This document shows, in pieces, positions 20,623 to 32,634 of a stretch of DNA of 64,000 bases. A program made the position numbers and the translations under genes. The stretch comes from Sycon ciliatum. Its lineage: Eukaryota > Porifera > Calcarea > Leucosolenida > Sycettidae. Each line of letters starts with the position of its first letter. Within the stretch, counting starts at the first letter, position 1. The stretch is from positions 18,244,617-18,308,616 of the forward strand of contig NC_088649.1 in the NCBI RefSeq assembly GCF_964019385.1, written 5' to 3'. The notes beneath the pieces were generated by a model, which did no database searches, was not told where the DNA came from, and saw only the letters and a list, made by a program, of their open reading frames with translations.

Positions 20623-21689
20623 GGACTTTATCTATGGTACTTCACTAGTCCACTCCAGGCATGTTTGTTTCATCAAAACACTGCTTACATTCGACGTATC
20701 TTTCTTTCTGTTCTTTGAATATGACGAAGTTTTCAGCATGTATTGGCAATATTCCACATGATTTCAATAAAGAGTAATGGACATTGCTTCGATGGAAGCT
20801 CGCTGAAGAAAAGCGAAGCCCCGCGTCCTTGAGTCGCGGCTGGAGCAGCGCTTCGCTCTGAAGCAACGCAAATGAATCATGGACGCACATTTTTACGTCT
20901 TCCAGTCAACAACGTTTTTGACGAACATCTCTGCTGCGCACATGAGCGAGAACGAAAGGCTGTGGAGATCTTCATTTGAGTTAACAGTTTGGAAGGAGAT
21001 ATCGTTAATCATATCCTTGAAGTTGAACTGACTTGCATCGTGTGTGCTTGACTCAAATTTCGAGACAAAACGGATTTCTTGAACGTCATCGCCAATCCAG
21101 GAGCGAACCAGAGCTAGAGATCGATCTCTCTGTGGCTACTCTCCACTGAAGAAAGAGAGAATAATGTATTTTGAACTGCATGCAAAGCAACTCTCTCTCA
21201 TTTTGAAATAAGGACATAGTCACTGTACTGTAAACTGCCCGTCGATCGACGCGTATGCAGGATAACCAATCCAGTAGGTACGCTTTTCCTTTGGCAAGAT
21301 AGCCCGAAAAAAGGTGGTTTCCAGACACCAAAAAACTCATACGGTGCACGCGCCTGCATACTGTATATGCACGTGGCACATCAAAACGGCAGCATCGTAC
21401 ATACATGTAGACGGGTCCTATGCAGTACAACTAGCGTGCACAATATGTAAAACAAGCGAGAAAAATGACAAGTGCATGCAACTGAGTGCTATCCGCATGC
21501 ATTCAGCAGGTCAAGGACCTCATTTTTGTTTGTACAACTCGTGCAACCGGATACGACGAAGCTTTTTGTACACAATTCGACCAGTTCGTGCACAAAATCA
21601 TGCAACGGTATGCGGATGGCGAGGTCCGGTTATGTTGTATGCGTAATGTATGCTGCGCATCGGTAGCCAGCGATTTTCTTCCGGATGAC

Positions 21690-21718
21690 GAGGGATCCGG
21701 ATAAGCGAGGTCTGACTG
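21690..21718 (-). mobile_element. pogo/Tigger-like right terminal repeat
   Basis: GGATAAGCGAGGTCTGACTG followed by TA. Reverse-complemented it starts CAGTCAGACCTCGCTTATCC, like the end at 16540. Inside it, CCGGATGACGAGGGATCCGGATAAGCG repeats the CGAGG motif. Confidence 0.55.
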
Positions 21719-21941
21719 TACCATGCAATACGGAGATAACATAACCTAACCAGTTGATTATACGAGAAATACACAAAACATGTATGCACACCGAGGCGAA
21801 GTGAGTTGTATATTGTGTTATATTTCCCATTAAAATCAACTGAGTAGGCTGTACACTCCAACGTCTCATATCCGGACGCCTTGGGACCGGGCACTGCCTG
21901 TATCTCAGAGTTGCCCGTAACTCGGGGCACTTCGTTCACCA

Positions 21942-22360
21942 TAATAGGGAGGTTCCGGAGTACGATTTTCGTGCCAAAATCCGTGGAGGCGCTACGGATT
22001 TTTATACGTCGTTTTCGAGCAGTGAAAAGTTCCGGGGTGCGGAACTTATGTGTTTGCCGTCATTGCCTAGGTTACGATTGCAAACACGTCACATTCCCGC
22101 GCTATGCCTTTTTTATTTTGAAAATTTGTAGCGAAATCAAAACTTCCCGCAAAAATCGATGTTTCTCGTACCAAATTTGTCGCGAAAAAATCTTTCTGCA
22201 CCCGATGACGCAAAATCTCCATACGAAACATGGTTCGTATGAAAGCCAGTCCACACGGATTCTCCGTGCCGAAAAATCGTATGGAGCACGCCTGGAAAAA
22301 AATCCGTAGCGCCCATACGGATTTTGGCACGGAAAATCATACCCGGAACCTCTCTATTAT
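21942..22360. mobile_element. MITE with TAATAG(G/A)GAGGTTCCGG ends
   Basis: TAATAGGGAGGTTCCGGAGT at the left and ACCCGGAACCTCTCTATTA at the right are inverted, and the inner part (TTTTCGTGCCAAAATCCGT) also pairs. Length is 419 bp, with no coding capacity. The GAGAGGTT edge resembles the larger element at 28011-29757. Confidence 0.82.
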
Positions 22361-22599
22361 GCTTATACAAGCGCTTGTACGAACATGCTTGTGCACACGC
22401 ACATGCGTCCACTCGTGCACTTGCTTGCACGCACACATACTTCTCAGGATCACTAATGGCAATGCAGCATTTTGCCATTCCATGCCCCGCCTGAAGGGGG
22501 TAAGAGTGACATAAATGAGAACAGAGGGTAGAAGATGTGAATATCTTGGAAATTGATATTGCGTCAAACAAATTCACACGCATGGGCGCGCGCCTGCAG

Positions 22600-22870
22600 C
22601 GTTCCTGTCACCCGAGGTGAACCAGGCTTTGAGTTTAACCTTGGTGTGAAAGTTGTAGCCTGCAGGCACGGTGACCAGACGACTGGTGTACGCATCAGCA
22701 CGTGACCGCTTCCTCATCCGTGTTCGATTCGGAATAAATGCTGAACGCTGCATCGTAGCCTTTTCGGACCAAAACCAGTCGACTCAGCGTCCAAAAGACT
22801 ACAACATATGGACCAATCGCGGTCATTCGTGCTTTTATAAGAACGAAACGGCGCTTTTAACATTTTTAAT
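22600..22870. mobile_element. Partial arm of the AGGGGAAG fold-back family
   Basis: It shares TTGGTGTGAAAGTTGTAGCCTGC, GGACCAAAACCAGTCGACTCAGCGTCC and TTATAAGAACGAAA.GGCGCTTTTA with the right arm of 15393-16265. Both outer ends are missing. Confidence 0.75.
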
Positions 22871-23696
22871 TTGCTATGGTCTAAACGATACATACATATA
22901 CAGTCATTTGCCAGTTTTGAGACAGAATTCGTTAGAATTTCACCTCGCTAACCCACAAAAATCCGGAGATCGTTAACTTTAATAATATTGACATTAGAAT
23001 ATCTGGTCTTACAGTAGATGTCTGTGTTTCGTGGCAAAAAAATGGGGGGGGGTGGCTTATACTCCGGAAAGGACGGTAGCTGGCAGCAGTGAAAGTCCAA
23101 GGAACTACAAGTCACGCTATACTGTCCACTAACACCACCAGTTACTAAACAATCAGCTCATGCGATAGCATTGCACGGCACTGACCGACAGTGCTGACGT
23201 TCTACTACTAACGTAGTTCCTTGGTCCTTTCTCTTTTGTATAAATTAAACCTCGGCTCTCCATCCGAGCCCATTCGTTGCAGTACTTACAAGTTAGTGAA
23301 ATGAGGAGCTCCAAAAATTGGCAGGACAGTAAATCCACTGCATATATAGGAAGCTCCCGCGGGACTACATGTCGATGCCACCACCGCAGCTGAGGCCGCC
23401 ACGGCATGTATAAGCAAGATGAAAGTTGCAACTCGGCAATGCCAGACGGCCATCCTGGATTCTGCTGAAGAAACAGCAGCACAAAGCATATAAAGAAGAG
23501 CAGCTGGCTTCAGCACGTGTTCGGCGCATGGCCCAGTTTCAGCGAGAATTGACCTTCGGGCGAAATCAGTGTTTTTGCGTAAAACCTCGCTCTTCCGCAG
23601 GGGCTAAATTAAATATGTCTTGCTTCACTCTTCACATCCAAATTTTACTTTTTACCAGTTGAGGTACCTTTTCTGGACCATTTGGCCCAACTAACT

Positions 23697-25034
23697 TCTG
23701 CGAAAACCAGGCTTAGGGTGAAATCATTTTTTTGAGAAAAATGGTGTTTTGTAAAAAAAAGAACGGTTGTGCCGCGTGGGCGCTCGAGTGCAGCGAAGTG
23801 AAACCAAAGAGAATCTCGCTTGTTTGAAGTAGCAGTCATGGCAGGAAGGGTTTCAGCAGTCAGGGAAGTCAAAGGGCTTCCGGCAGAATATTCCCTGCTA
23901 CTCCTCTAGTCATGGCGACGAGTTTTTAAGCTGATCGAACCGATTCCATCTCCTACACTCAGGGATGACGAAATTTCTGCGCTAGCTGCTGCTGCGGAAA
24001 ATGGCGAAGAAATCGTCTCCAGTTAGAGTCGTGATGGCGATAGCGAGGAGAACCCAGACGACATCGATCCAGCAATTCAAAGTACGGAGACACTAGCTGT
24101 TTCTGGGCCTCACTCAAAGCGAAAACGCGCAGCAGAGCTCATACGTTTGCAGCAAGTTCACAAGGAAAAAGGCTGCAAGCGCAGTGTGAAAACTGTTTTG
24201 AATTGAAGTCCTTGGCGATAAAGTGCTACTGTATGCCGGGCGAATGCCGGAGCGAGCAGATCGAGAGGCCCCCACTCGAGATTTTCCTCGCTGGGCAGCT
24301 AGCTGAACGGGATTGTACGGCGTGCCGAGATTTCACTTGCTGGTCAGCTCCAAGCACACACTGCAGCACACTATGTGCATACTATGAACAGTGGGACAGT
24401 TTGAAAGGCTGTGTTCTTGCTTGTTTCTGAACAGTTGTACAAGATTCACCCTTCAAAAGCTGCCATCTCGACTGGAGTCGGATTTCCTTGTGGTGTGCCG
24501 CGCCAGAGCATGCCAGTACATGTATTCAGCCCCAGAATGTGCTGAGTGAGGAGCAAACAAAATTCATGCAGAACTGTGCTACAGCCTGCAGCACCAAGGA
24601 GCCACAACAAGCCTGCCCCCACATGCCTTCCTTGTCATGTCACCCAAACAGAAATCATCCATGTCTCTTCCTTCAGTCTGGTGGATAAAAATTCATGCAG
24701 AACTGTGCATGGCCACTACAGCCTGCAGCACCAAGGGGCCACAACAAGCCAGCCCCCACATGCCTTCCTTGTCATGTCACCCAAACAGAAATCATCCATG
24801 TCTCTTTCTTCAGTCTGGTGGATTTATCTTCGTTCTTTCCTGTGATAACAATTTTATGTTTTTTCGGTTTTTTTATTATAAATACAATACCCTGCTATGT
24901 TTGCGATACTTCAATACCACTATGAGTCGATCCACACCTGTAATATTTTGTTTCATGACCTCCCATGCCCAGTAGAAGCTGAAAATGGGAAAAAGTCATT
25001 TGTGAAATTTTCACCCTAAGCCTGGTTTTCGCGG
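23697..25034. mobile_element. Possible non-autonomous DNA element (1.3 kb)
   Basis: CTGCGAAAACCAGGCTTAGGGTGAAATC at 23697 and TTTTCACCCTAAGCCTGGTTTTCGCGG at 25006 are inverted repeats of about 26 bp. The interior has only broken frames (for example 24203-24430, cysteine-rich, with no recognised domain) and the duplication at 24559-24827. Ends and target site are not well defined. Confidence 0.5.
24559..24827 (+). repeat. Direct tandem duplication, unit about 130-140 bp
   Basis: AAAATTCATGCAGAACTGTG through CCTTCAGTCTGGTGGAT occurs twice in tandem. The second copy has a small insertion (CATGGCCACTAC). The high similarity indicates a recent duplication. Confidence 0.88.
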
Positions 25035-25817
25035 ATTCTGGGCCATTTTTCAAATCTCAAAATTCGCGGCACCGCACGATGCATTATAGGATCACGAAAA
25101 AATCACGAAATACGGGAGCCCGCCAGAGCCGACGCTCGTCTTTTTATGAGTGGACTGTAGATGAGGCGTGCCCGGTCGACCCAGCCCGCCGTCTGGCCAC
25201 ACCTGGCAGGTAGATCCACCGGGAGTACTGCGAGGGAATGCGCTTCAGTTTCCGGCTCGAATCCTAATCTAGATCCGGTGCAACTGGACCATTTTTCTCC
25301 TTTTCTCCCTTTTTTGCCCCGCCTGCTGAGCCTGCCATTACGGCCCTGTCATAACTAAAGCTCGGAACCTCAGCTCACAGGGAAACGTCTTTTGCCTCGC
25401 CGAAAAGGTAGAAATTCAAACAAACGCTAGAAAGAAGTCCACTCACTTCACTGTGCCATCACGTTGATCACTTTTGAATGAGTCGCCGTTCGGCTCGAAA
25501 CGGGCGCTTTTGTCACGTGACCGATATCCCTACCATAAGCCATCCATAACCGCATTCGGCTTTTTCGTAAGACCGAACAAGTCAATACTGATGACCCAGG
25601 AGCTGATCAGACAAGCATAGCTAGCACATACCGGGATATTTTAATTTATCACAGCGTTTTTTCGTTTCTTTTCGCATCGGAATATTCAGTGTTACGACCC
25701 GTGCAGCGTTCGTTCTGAGGCGCTTTCCCGCACTGCCGGCCACGTACCGACGCGCGATAGTGAACCCGATGCCCGCAGGGACTGCGCCGGGACCATGCAG
25801 GCTTCCCTGGTCTCGGT

Positions 25818-26254
25818 AGAGCGGGATTCACAGAAGCTGTTTTTTGCGGTGCGACGGGCGATGCGACGTGCTCTGCGACGGAGGCGTGCGATGCGAACTC
25901 GGCGAAATAACTTACCATTCACAGGAGAAGTCAGCGATGCGACGACACCTTGCGGATTTGGCGGGAAGTTCAGTGCAGGTGGGTCCGTCACCATGGTATT
26001 CGCGTGGCTTGGTACAAGTTGTACAAATTTACAATGAACTCTTAAACTATTGTACTACTTTGCTGGAGAAAAAGTCAAAATCGTACGCCAAATAGCTTGT
26101 CGCATCGCGAAAGTTGAGCCAAGCTCAACTTCTGCGATGGCCCAGTTGCGGCGGCTGCGTGGGCTGCGAGATGGCTACGTTTTGGGGATTTCCCTGTTTC
26201 GCGGCCGTCGCATCGCACACCGCATCGCAAAAATGCTTCTGTGAATCCCGCTTT
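25818..26254. mobile_element. MITE with GAGCGGGATTCACAGAAGC ends
   Basis: AGAGCGGGATTCACAGAAGC at the left and GCTTCTGTGAATCCCGCTTT at the right are inverted. GCGATGCGAC / GTCGCATCGC also pairs inside. Length is about 437 bp. The target-site duplication is unclear, so the superfamily is not assigned. Confidence 0.75.
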
Positions 26255-26273
26255 AGAATGTCAGTCAGTTGAC

Positions 26274-26300
26274 TTGTGGTGGTGGTGGTGGTGGTGGTCG
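26274..26300. repeat. (GGT)n microsatellite
   Basis: About eight GGT triplets. Confidence 0.85.
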
Positions 26301-26889
26301 CAGTGTATTGACTTCTATAGCTGATGGGTTTCTGAATCACTATGGCCAATGTAGGCGGGAAATATGAAGAGTGAGTGCGTTCGAATACTGCCATAATCAA
26401 ATTATGAACGGAATCTCGTCATTTGATTTCAAGTCATGAGCCCTGGAATCGGTTTAGAATCCATCGCCCTATTCACAAGTTCTGTTGGCCAGATCTTGGG
26501 CATTTTCTGTATCCGAATAATTTCGCCGTGGGGTCGGCGGTGAATTTCCGACTAAGGGGCTATCCGGCATTATCGATAATCCCCCCCCCCCCCCCCAACG
26601 AAAAATAGATGGGCTTGACAGCAAGAATGTCTCACGTATCAATATTTTTCCCCTTGACCCACCCAAGCATAAACGAAACTTGTTCTCTTCATGTAAAAGA
26701 TCGATGATTATGGACGGCCCACTAAGCTCACTACGCCACTCTGGGCTGCTGGCGCTGAGGCTCGAGTGAAACAGGGCACAGCAAGTAGCTGCTAATCTAC
26801 CAACACGATTCAGGACAGCCGGAGACCGTTTTTTAATTGGTCCGGCAGTAATCTATCCCTTCTTACTGTGTGTGATATGCTGGGTACAC

Positions 26890-26972
26890 GGGAAAACGAG
26901 GACCGATGCCAGAGGGAGGTACTATTAATATAGCCGAATAGTACCTCCCTCTGGCATCGGTCCTCGTTTCCC
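26890..26972. repeat. Hairpin, 34-bp arms
   Basis: GAGGACCGATGCCAGAGGGA at the left and its reverse complement at the right are separated by about 14 bases. One single-base bulge breaks an otherwise perfect stem. This could be a very short fold-back element or a structured RNA. Confidence 0.75.
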
Positions 26973-27111
26973 ATTTCTCTCTGATTGTAAATTCTGTTCG
27001 AATTTGGCTTGTGATTACCGGCACATAATATTATATTTCCATTTTCTCGAGTTCAGCTTTATCGAGCCACATTTCTGTTTTATTCTATCGCCATCATAAT
27101 ACTGGACATCA

Positions 27112-27162
27112 ATGAACCCGTTTGGTTTGCGATGTAAAATAAAACTTCAAACAAACAAACAA
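27112..27162 (+). mobile_element. SINE/LINE 3'-tail remnant (CCCGTTTGGTTTGCGA ... AAAC repeats)
   Basis: CCCGTTTGGTTTGCGATGTAAAATAAAACTT then (AAAC)n. The same tail type is seen inserted at about 34822-34884, and similar tails at 30600-30640 and 63640-63670 end in (AAC)n. It therefore marks 3' ends of one short retroposon family. Confidence 0.55.
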
Positions 27163-27402
27163 CACATGCCCTACACAGTCGGAAAGAACAAACATGTGTG
27201 GAGGCCACAGCAACACTGTTGGTCCGGTAATAACCTGACCAGCCGGACCGGTTCCGACGGGCCTGTGATTCATACACATGCTGTTTGTGTGTCTCACTCG
27301 TGAGCAGCGACACACACACACAGGAAGGCCGTGAATTGAAGTAAGGAATGTGCCTCGAGTAACAATGCTCTGTTCAAAATTTAAAAGAGCAAAAAGAAAG
27401 GT

Positions 27403-27615
27403 TACTGTAAACCATGTTATTTTCGGTGTAATTTAAATTTCGGTGATTTCGGCAGAACAGGCACCTACATTGTCATTGAAATTACACCTAAATGCACTAG
27501 AGTATGCACTGTATGTGAAGGGAACGATGGTCACCTAACTTTACATTACACCTCAAACCTGGCAGGTCCCTGGCACCGACATTTTAATGCACCTAAAATC
27601 ACATGTTTTACAGTA
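27403..27615. mobile_element. MITE with TACTGTAAA(A/C)CATGT ends
   Basis: TACTGTAAACCATGTTATTT at the left pairs with the right end (AAATCACATGTTTTACAGTA). About 212 bp, TA at both edges, non-coding. Confidence 0.8.
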
Positions 27616-27939
27616 GCTCCTCTCCACAAGATGCTGTGCGTATTTTATCCACAGAACGCACTCTCTGTACAGCACACATGTACACGTTGTGTTAGGTAAA
27701 CACGCCGACGATTCATCACCACCCACCCGCACCCCTCACTCCCCAAGGTTTCGTTGACCACTCAGCGACAAGAACAAGGCAAATCAGACGCCGGATATGT
27801 ACAGGAGGGGAGGGAGACAGGCGTAGCAATGGATACTCAGCAGGGGTCAGCGTTGCACATGTGCACAATGCCCCCCCCCCCCCCCAACAAAACAAACAAG
27901 CAAACAGGCGCAATGACCAGCACCAGCATAGTTCTTAGG

Positions 27940-28010
27940 GTTCCCTGTAAGAAGGCAATGACGCCTGTTGGGAATCCCTAGTAAAATAAGAATAAAAAAA
28001 TAATAATAAT
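27940..28010 (+). mobile_element. CR1-like LINE 3' tail
   Basis: GTAAGAAGGCAATGACGCCTGTTGGGAATCCCTAGTAAAAT followed by (AAT/TAA)n is the same tail type as at 35705-35780. Only the last 70 bases of the element are present. The next element starts directly at its (TAA)n end. Confidence 0.65.
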
Positions 28011-29757
28011 AGAGAGGTTGGGCATAACGAAAATTCGTAAAGATCTTTCGGAATCGGAGCTGTCTGGAAGTGACGAAAATTCATAAAGAACATTTTTGGA
28101 TTTTTGGATTGGTTTATTTAACGTCGAATAACAAACAGGCAGTGTTGCCTTATTACATGAGATCGACTAAAGACAAACAGGAACATCTGTTGTGCTCAAC
28201 GAAAAACGTAGTGTGACCATGCATGGTGACCCTTTCGAGTACTTTTTCCGCTGTTTGCGCGCTTGGTGAACAATGTTTTGAGTCAAGTGTGTACTCCGGC
28301 CCACGTGTAGGCACACGTGAAGCTGCCTGAGAAGGGCCAGGTCCAGCGCGAGATCAAATGTCCTTCGCTGAGACGTCGCAGGGGAAGACGAAGACGCCGA
28401 AGTGGCAGAATTCTGCTGCGGGGATTCAGCAGAATAATTTGTCACAGGGCGAGCACTCACAGGACTTCCAGATCTGACAGAACTACGTCAGGCGAAATTA
28501 CTGGTCAGTCGGCGACACGCATTTTTCACAAAAATTTGCGTTTCACCTGCTGGGAGAGTATGCGTGTACTCGAGTCTCATCCTGAGCATGTTTTTTTCTT
28601 CTTTTTTTCAGCTCCAGGTAGCTGTATTTTTCATTGCAAAGCCGTCCGCGATTGTTGTGTTCGTTGTTCGAACGAAGTGGACATTCAATCATGAAGGCAG
28701 AGGACATAGGAGCCTGATTGGAGTTTCTCGTGGCATAGTACGGCCACACAGAGACACTTTGGGATTTTCTGAATATAAAATACCGTACGCACGATGCTGA
28801 GATCAATTTGTGCGATATCAAATTGTTTGTGATCTACCACATCGAGCAGAACGGGATCCAAACACAAGCTTACCGACGGTTAGGCTGCCGACCTGACTAG
28901 ACAAATGATCCCTGGCTTCACCAGACGCCAGAAGTCGGACACCATGTCCTTTGTCCATCTCCAAAAAGAACTCCATCTTCGTCGTGAAAAGGCTTGAAAT
29001 ACTCAATATTCAACCGAGATTCGCGGTCTCACCCTTTCTCAGATCGAATCATTTTTTGTTGTAGCAGTTGCAGGGCAGATCCCCGCCACTACTTCAACCG
29101 AGAAGATGGCTCCAAAGCATGCCTGGAACAAGCCATATCGAGGTTGCAAGCCACCCCTCTCAGCACTTTTTTTGAAGAAATTCGAAATTTCAATGGTGGA
29201 AGATATACTATGAAGAGAATTTCAAAAAGTATGTTTCGCGGAGCGATCGCTCAACCTACATCATTCAAACTTTGCAGGATGGTTCAAACGTACATGCTAG
29301 GCATGGAACCACAGAAGATGATATCATAGCTGACACACAGAGTCACACACACAGCAGATTCGTGTGCACAGATACTAAATTAGTGGACGTCGTCATCTTC
29401 TTCCCGCTGATCTCAAATGTACTATGACGTGCTATTTCGCCTGACGGCCGAGCGCTGTCCAGGTGACAGAGGATCGCTGAGAGAGCGGGAAAGAGATCCA
29501 TCAGCTCCACAGGATGCCGAGTAGGAAGAACTCGCAGAACGACTTGAAAAGGCCATGGCGAAAAAAATCTTCACACCACGTGCATCAACACAGCTACATG
29601 TACATGTATACAGAAGCTTGCGAGAAAAAGTAGCGAAAGTTCAAAACGCAAGATCTTCAAGTTTCGCGGCCCTCCTTGCGAAAGTTCCTTTCCTTTTTCG
29701 TTACTCGTGCCCAGACTACGTCTAAGTTACGAATTTTCGTTATGCACAACCTCTCTA
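28011..29757. mobile_element. DNA transposon, 1.75 kb, without recognised transposase
   Basis: AGAGAGGTTGGGCATAACGAAAATTCGTAA at the left is matched by TTACGAATTTTCGTTATGCACAACCTCTCT at the right, giving inverted termini of about 30 bp with two mismatches. The interior has no open frame with a recognised transposase. The longest plausible piece is 28994-29329 (+). It may be a degraded autonomous element or a large non-autonomous one. Confidence 0.75.
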
Positions 29758-31600
29758 ATAGTAGAGTACCACCATTATGCACCTACAGCAACGTACATCA
29801 GACTTCTGTGGCTAGTTTCAAACGGGAACAGACAAAAGTCGGCAAAACAGCTTTGCACAACACTGCAGCAGAGAGCATCACTTCTGCTATCGCCCAACGG
29901 GTTCAAACATGGTGGAACTTCACAAGGTCGGCTGTCGTCAGAAAAACACCATCAGCTATTGTCTATAAATGTGTAAAAATTCTATCAAAGCGTCGGTGCA
30001 TGATGCGTAGATCTACCACGCTCTACATTTTCAACACGCGACAGCACCCTACACACTTGCACAAGTTGGCTTCGGAAAATAATAGCCTACAATATCCTAA
30101 CCTTGCAGTTGTGCCTTGACTCGACGGAAACCAACCGGTGCCTCGAATGTCGATTCGAGATATCTGCTGCCACGTCAATCTTTGAAACTGTGGGTCAGCC
30201 TCAGCGAAAGCTAGTTTAGCGACATTACACGGAATGAACGCCGACCGGGAAAAGCAGACTGAAACGGTCCGGCCAGTGGATAGTGCAATCACCTTGCTAC
30301 AGAATTGATAGTCATGCAGGCGGCTCAAACTGCTCACAACAAGCCACCAACTGAATTTGAGAACTACATGTAGAAACAGCTACGGAGAAATGAACGGCAA
30401 GATGACAAAAGCTTTCGTTGTTGGTCAGCCTCTACACACAAAGCTAAAAACAGTTGCATCGCACCCGCTTTTGGTCGCTAAATTACGTCACGCCGATGGA
30501 CCGGATCACTGTTTGCATCCACACCCGGGGGTACCCACGCTTTCATTTAGCACTAGCACGAGGACAGAGTCAGGTTAGCTAGAATGCGATGATTATGCCT
30601 GTTTGTGTTGCGACTTTAAATAAAATTCAACAACAACAATAATATAATCCAACTCATAGTCCTATAAACTCGTAACATTTTGCCCTTCTCCTTTTTCACC
30701 ATAACTATTAATTCACAGTCAAGTCGGCTGGAACTCTGGGAAAAGCGCGACCTACAAGTGTAGAGAGTTTCAACCAGGACGTCGTGCCCATTTTGTCACT
30801 TCCTGTGCGATGCCCTGGCTGCAACCCACTTTGTATAATAGTATCTAAAGGTTTCCCCAGAGGCCGTTTAGGCCTATCGAGGGGGTCTCCATTCTGTACA
30901 GTTAGGATGGGAATATGAGAATACTGTACAAGCAGTGAGAAGAGAATGAGAAGTAACACGACGAATAGGACAACTGGAAGTGAGCAAATCAATGAGGAAA
31001 ACAAGGAATATCAGACTTATCAGTGAATACCTTTGCAGTTGAATTGAAAGTTATCCGTACTATTATGCAGTTTTCTTTGTTTGAAGGACAACTGACGACC
31101 ACGCTCGCCTAGATATCGATGTCAGTGGATTGTGGGCAGCATTTTGAGCGCAAAATGGCACGCCCTTGTTTGTCCTTGTTCACCCTGTGCCCCAGAAAAA
31201 CCATTCGCCTGCTGGCATGGCTGTGCTGCACCGATAACCTCCTGTCCTCCGGAAACAGAGCCAGGGCGCTTGCTAGCTTGCTGTTGGAGACGCCAAGCAC
31301 GGCGTTTACCTCAAATTTCTGCAGGTGGCTCAAAGCAGCGGCCTACCCCACCGCGTACCGAACTTGCCCTTTGAGTGGTATAAAGCGCTTGGTGAGGCCT
31401 CCAACGGCATGTATGTGCAAACGACGCATGCGCGCAGCGGCAGGGTGACGAAAACAGCTTCATTTTCGAGTCATGGCATGGGGGCATGCATTGGCACGTA
31501 TCCGAAAACGCACCCGTGATTCGATTTGAGGGACCGGGGAGCCACTATATTGGGCCACGGCAAGGGGAACTGTACGGATCACTGGGTCAGCTGGCAGACG
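29758..31600. other. No gene recognised
   Basis: Open frames of up to 147 residues overlap each other without domains or exon borders. One SINE-like tail (GTGTTGCGACTTTAAATAAA then (CAA)n) lies at 30602-30640. No other structure was found. Confidence 0.5.
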
Positions 31601-31611
31601 AAAGGATTATG

Positions 31612-31880
31612 AATTATTTAAAAGAGTCGGAATACGAATTGCAACAATCAGGACTAGCCAACAGATGATTGTACACTGAAGCCTTGCTATAGTGGATGAT
31701 GGGACGGACGGTGAAGGGAGCAAAGTGTCGGAGAGCGACGATTGTAGTGATGGTGAGAGTGCCGGTGAGAATGTTAGTGTTGTGCGTAGGTTTCGTGGTA
31801 GCAAGTCTTCAGTGTAGAATCATCATTCTGTTGGCTAGTCCTGATTGTTGCAATTCGTATTCCGACTCTTCTTTCACTGT
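31612..31880. mobile_element. Fold-back MITE with about 70-bp arms
   Basis: AAGAGTCGGAATACGAATTG...CTAGCCAACAGA at 31622-31690 returns inverted at 31801-31870 with one small insertion. ATTATTTAAAAGA recurs at about 31926-31941, possibly a duplication of the target. Confidence 0.75.
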
Positions 31881-31944
31881 ATACATGTATTGCGCCGTGG
31901 TCGTCATGGTTATGGACTACAGTTAAAAATTATTTAAAAGATTA

Positions 31945-32110
31945 TATCGCTGGCTACAAGCGAGGGTCACCGGTCCCTGGTTCGAGTCCTGGTGGTGACA
32001 GTCAATTTTTTCTTCAGACTTTTCCCGTTTGTCTCTTTCCCTCAAAACCAGTTAATAAAAGATTATTATTATTATTACTTTTCCCGTTTGTCTCTTTCCC
32101 TCAAACCAGT
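31945..32110 (+). mobile_element. tRNA-derived SINE, truncated copy
   Basis: It starts inside the tRNA part (ATCGCTGGCTACAAGCGAGGG). The B box GGTTCGAGTCC is at 31979-31989, followed by the tail GACAGTCAATTTTTTCTTCAGAC and (ATT)n. It is directly followed by a complete copy. Confidence 0.8.
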
Positions 32111-32400
32111 TAATAATTGGGGCTCCCCGCGTGCTAGTTTGTACGTGAAGTGTGTGGGTTACAGTGAGGGCTGCGTCCCACAGGCCTGTGTGGATTCACA
32201 GGAAATGTGAGTTACGAAGTCTGAAGAAAATGTTGAACGGCCTCTGCTGGGATGACGACTACACCATAGCTCAGTGGTTAGAGCATCGCTGGCTACAAGC
32301 GAGGGTCCCTGGTTCGAGTCCTGGTGGTGACAGTCAATTTTTTCTTCAGACTTTTCCCGTTTGTCTCTTTCCCTCAAACCAGTTAATATTATTATTATTA
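32111..32400 (+). mobile_element. tRNA-derived SINE, complete copy with a 5' leader
   Basis: A box TAGCTCAGTGG (32267-32277) and B box GGTTCGAGTCC (32311-32321) lie in a tRNA-like fold with anticodon stem TCGCT/AGCGA. About 150 bases upstream of the A box are conserved with the copy at 9960-10560, so the tRNA-like part is not at the 5' end. The tail TTTTCCCGTTTGTCTCTTTCCCTC ends in (ATT)n, as expected for LINE-dependent mobilisation. Confidence 0.85.
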
Positions 32401-32492
32401 TTTTTGTAATACTTACCACAAGTTACCCGTCATGTGTCACACTTCTTTGGATTTTTAACCTTTGTTTTTCCCTTGATCTCTTTAGTTGCGTA

Positions 32493-32532
32493 TTTCCACT
32501 GATGATCGCAACGTGAAAATCGATTTTGGAAA
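32493..32532 (+). ncRNA. Hammerhead-like motif, weak stem II
   Basis: TTTCCA / TGGAAA stem I (6 bp), CTGATGA core, short CG/CG stem II, GAA, stem III AAT(CG)ATT, U17. The core letters are right, but the closing pair of stem II is U-U, so activity is doubtful. The downstream sequence (TTGTCATGTTGCGTGGTGATGTCTGC) matches the arms at 10985-11140 and 12545-12700. Confidence 0.6.
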
Positions 32533-32634
32533 CACACAAAACCAAACCTTGAACAAATTGTCATGTTGCGTGGTGATGTCTGCGGCATTCATACTTTTCA
32601 TTGCTATTATTAAACTTTTATCTCCACGTAGATT

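Noticed and set aside
29676..30119. 147-residue frame as a host gene
   Set aside because: It overlaps another frame of similar length, contains the terminal repeat of a DNA element, and shows no domain.
32111..32400. Functional tRNA at the SINE
   Set aside because: The anticodon loop lacks U33, other copies are diverged, and the flanks are repeated elsewhere.
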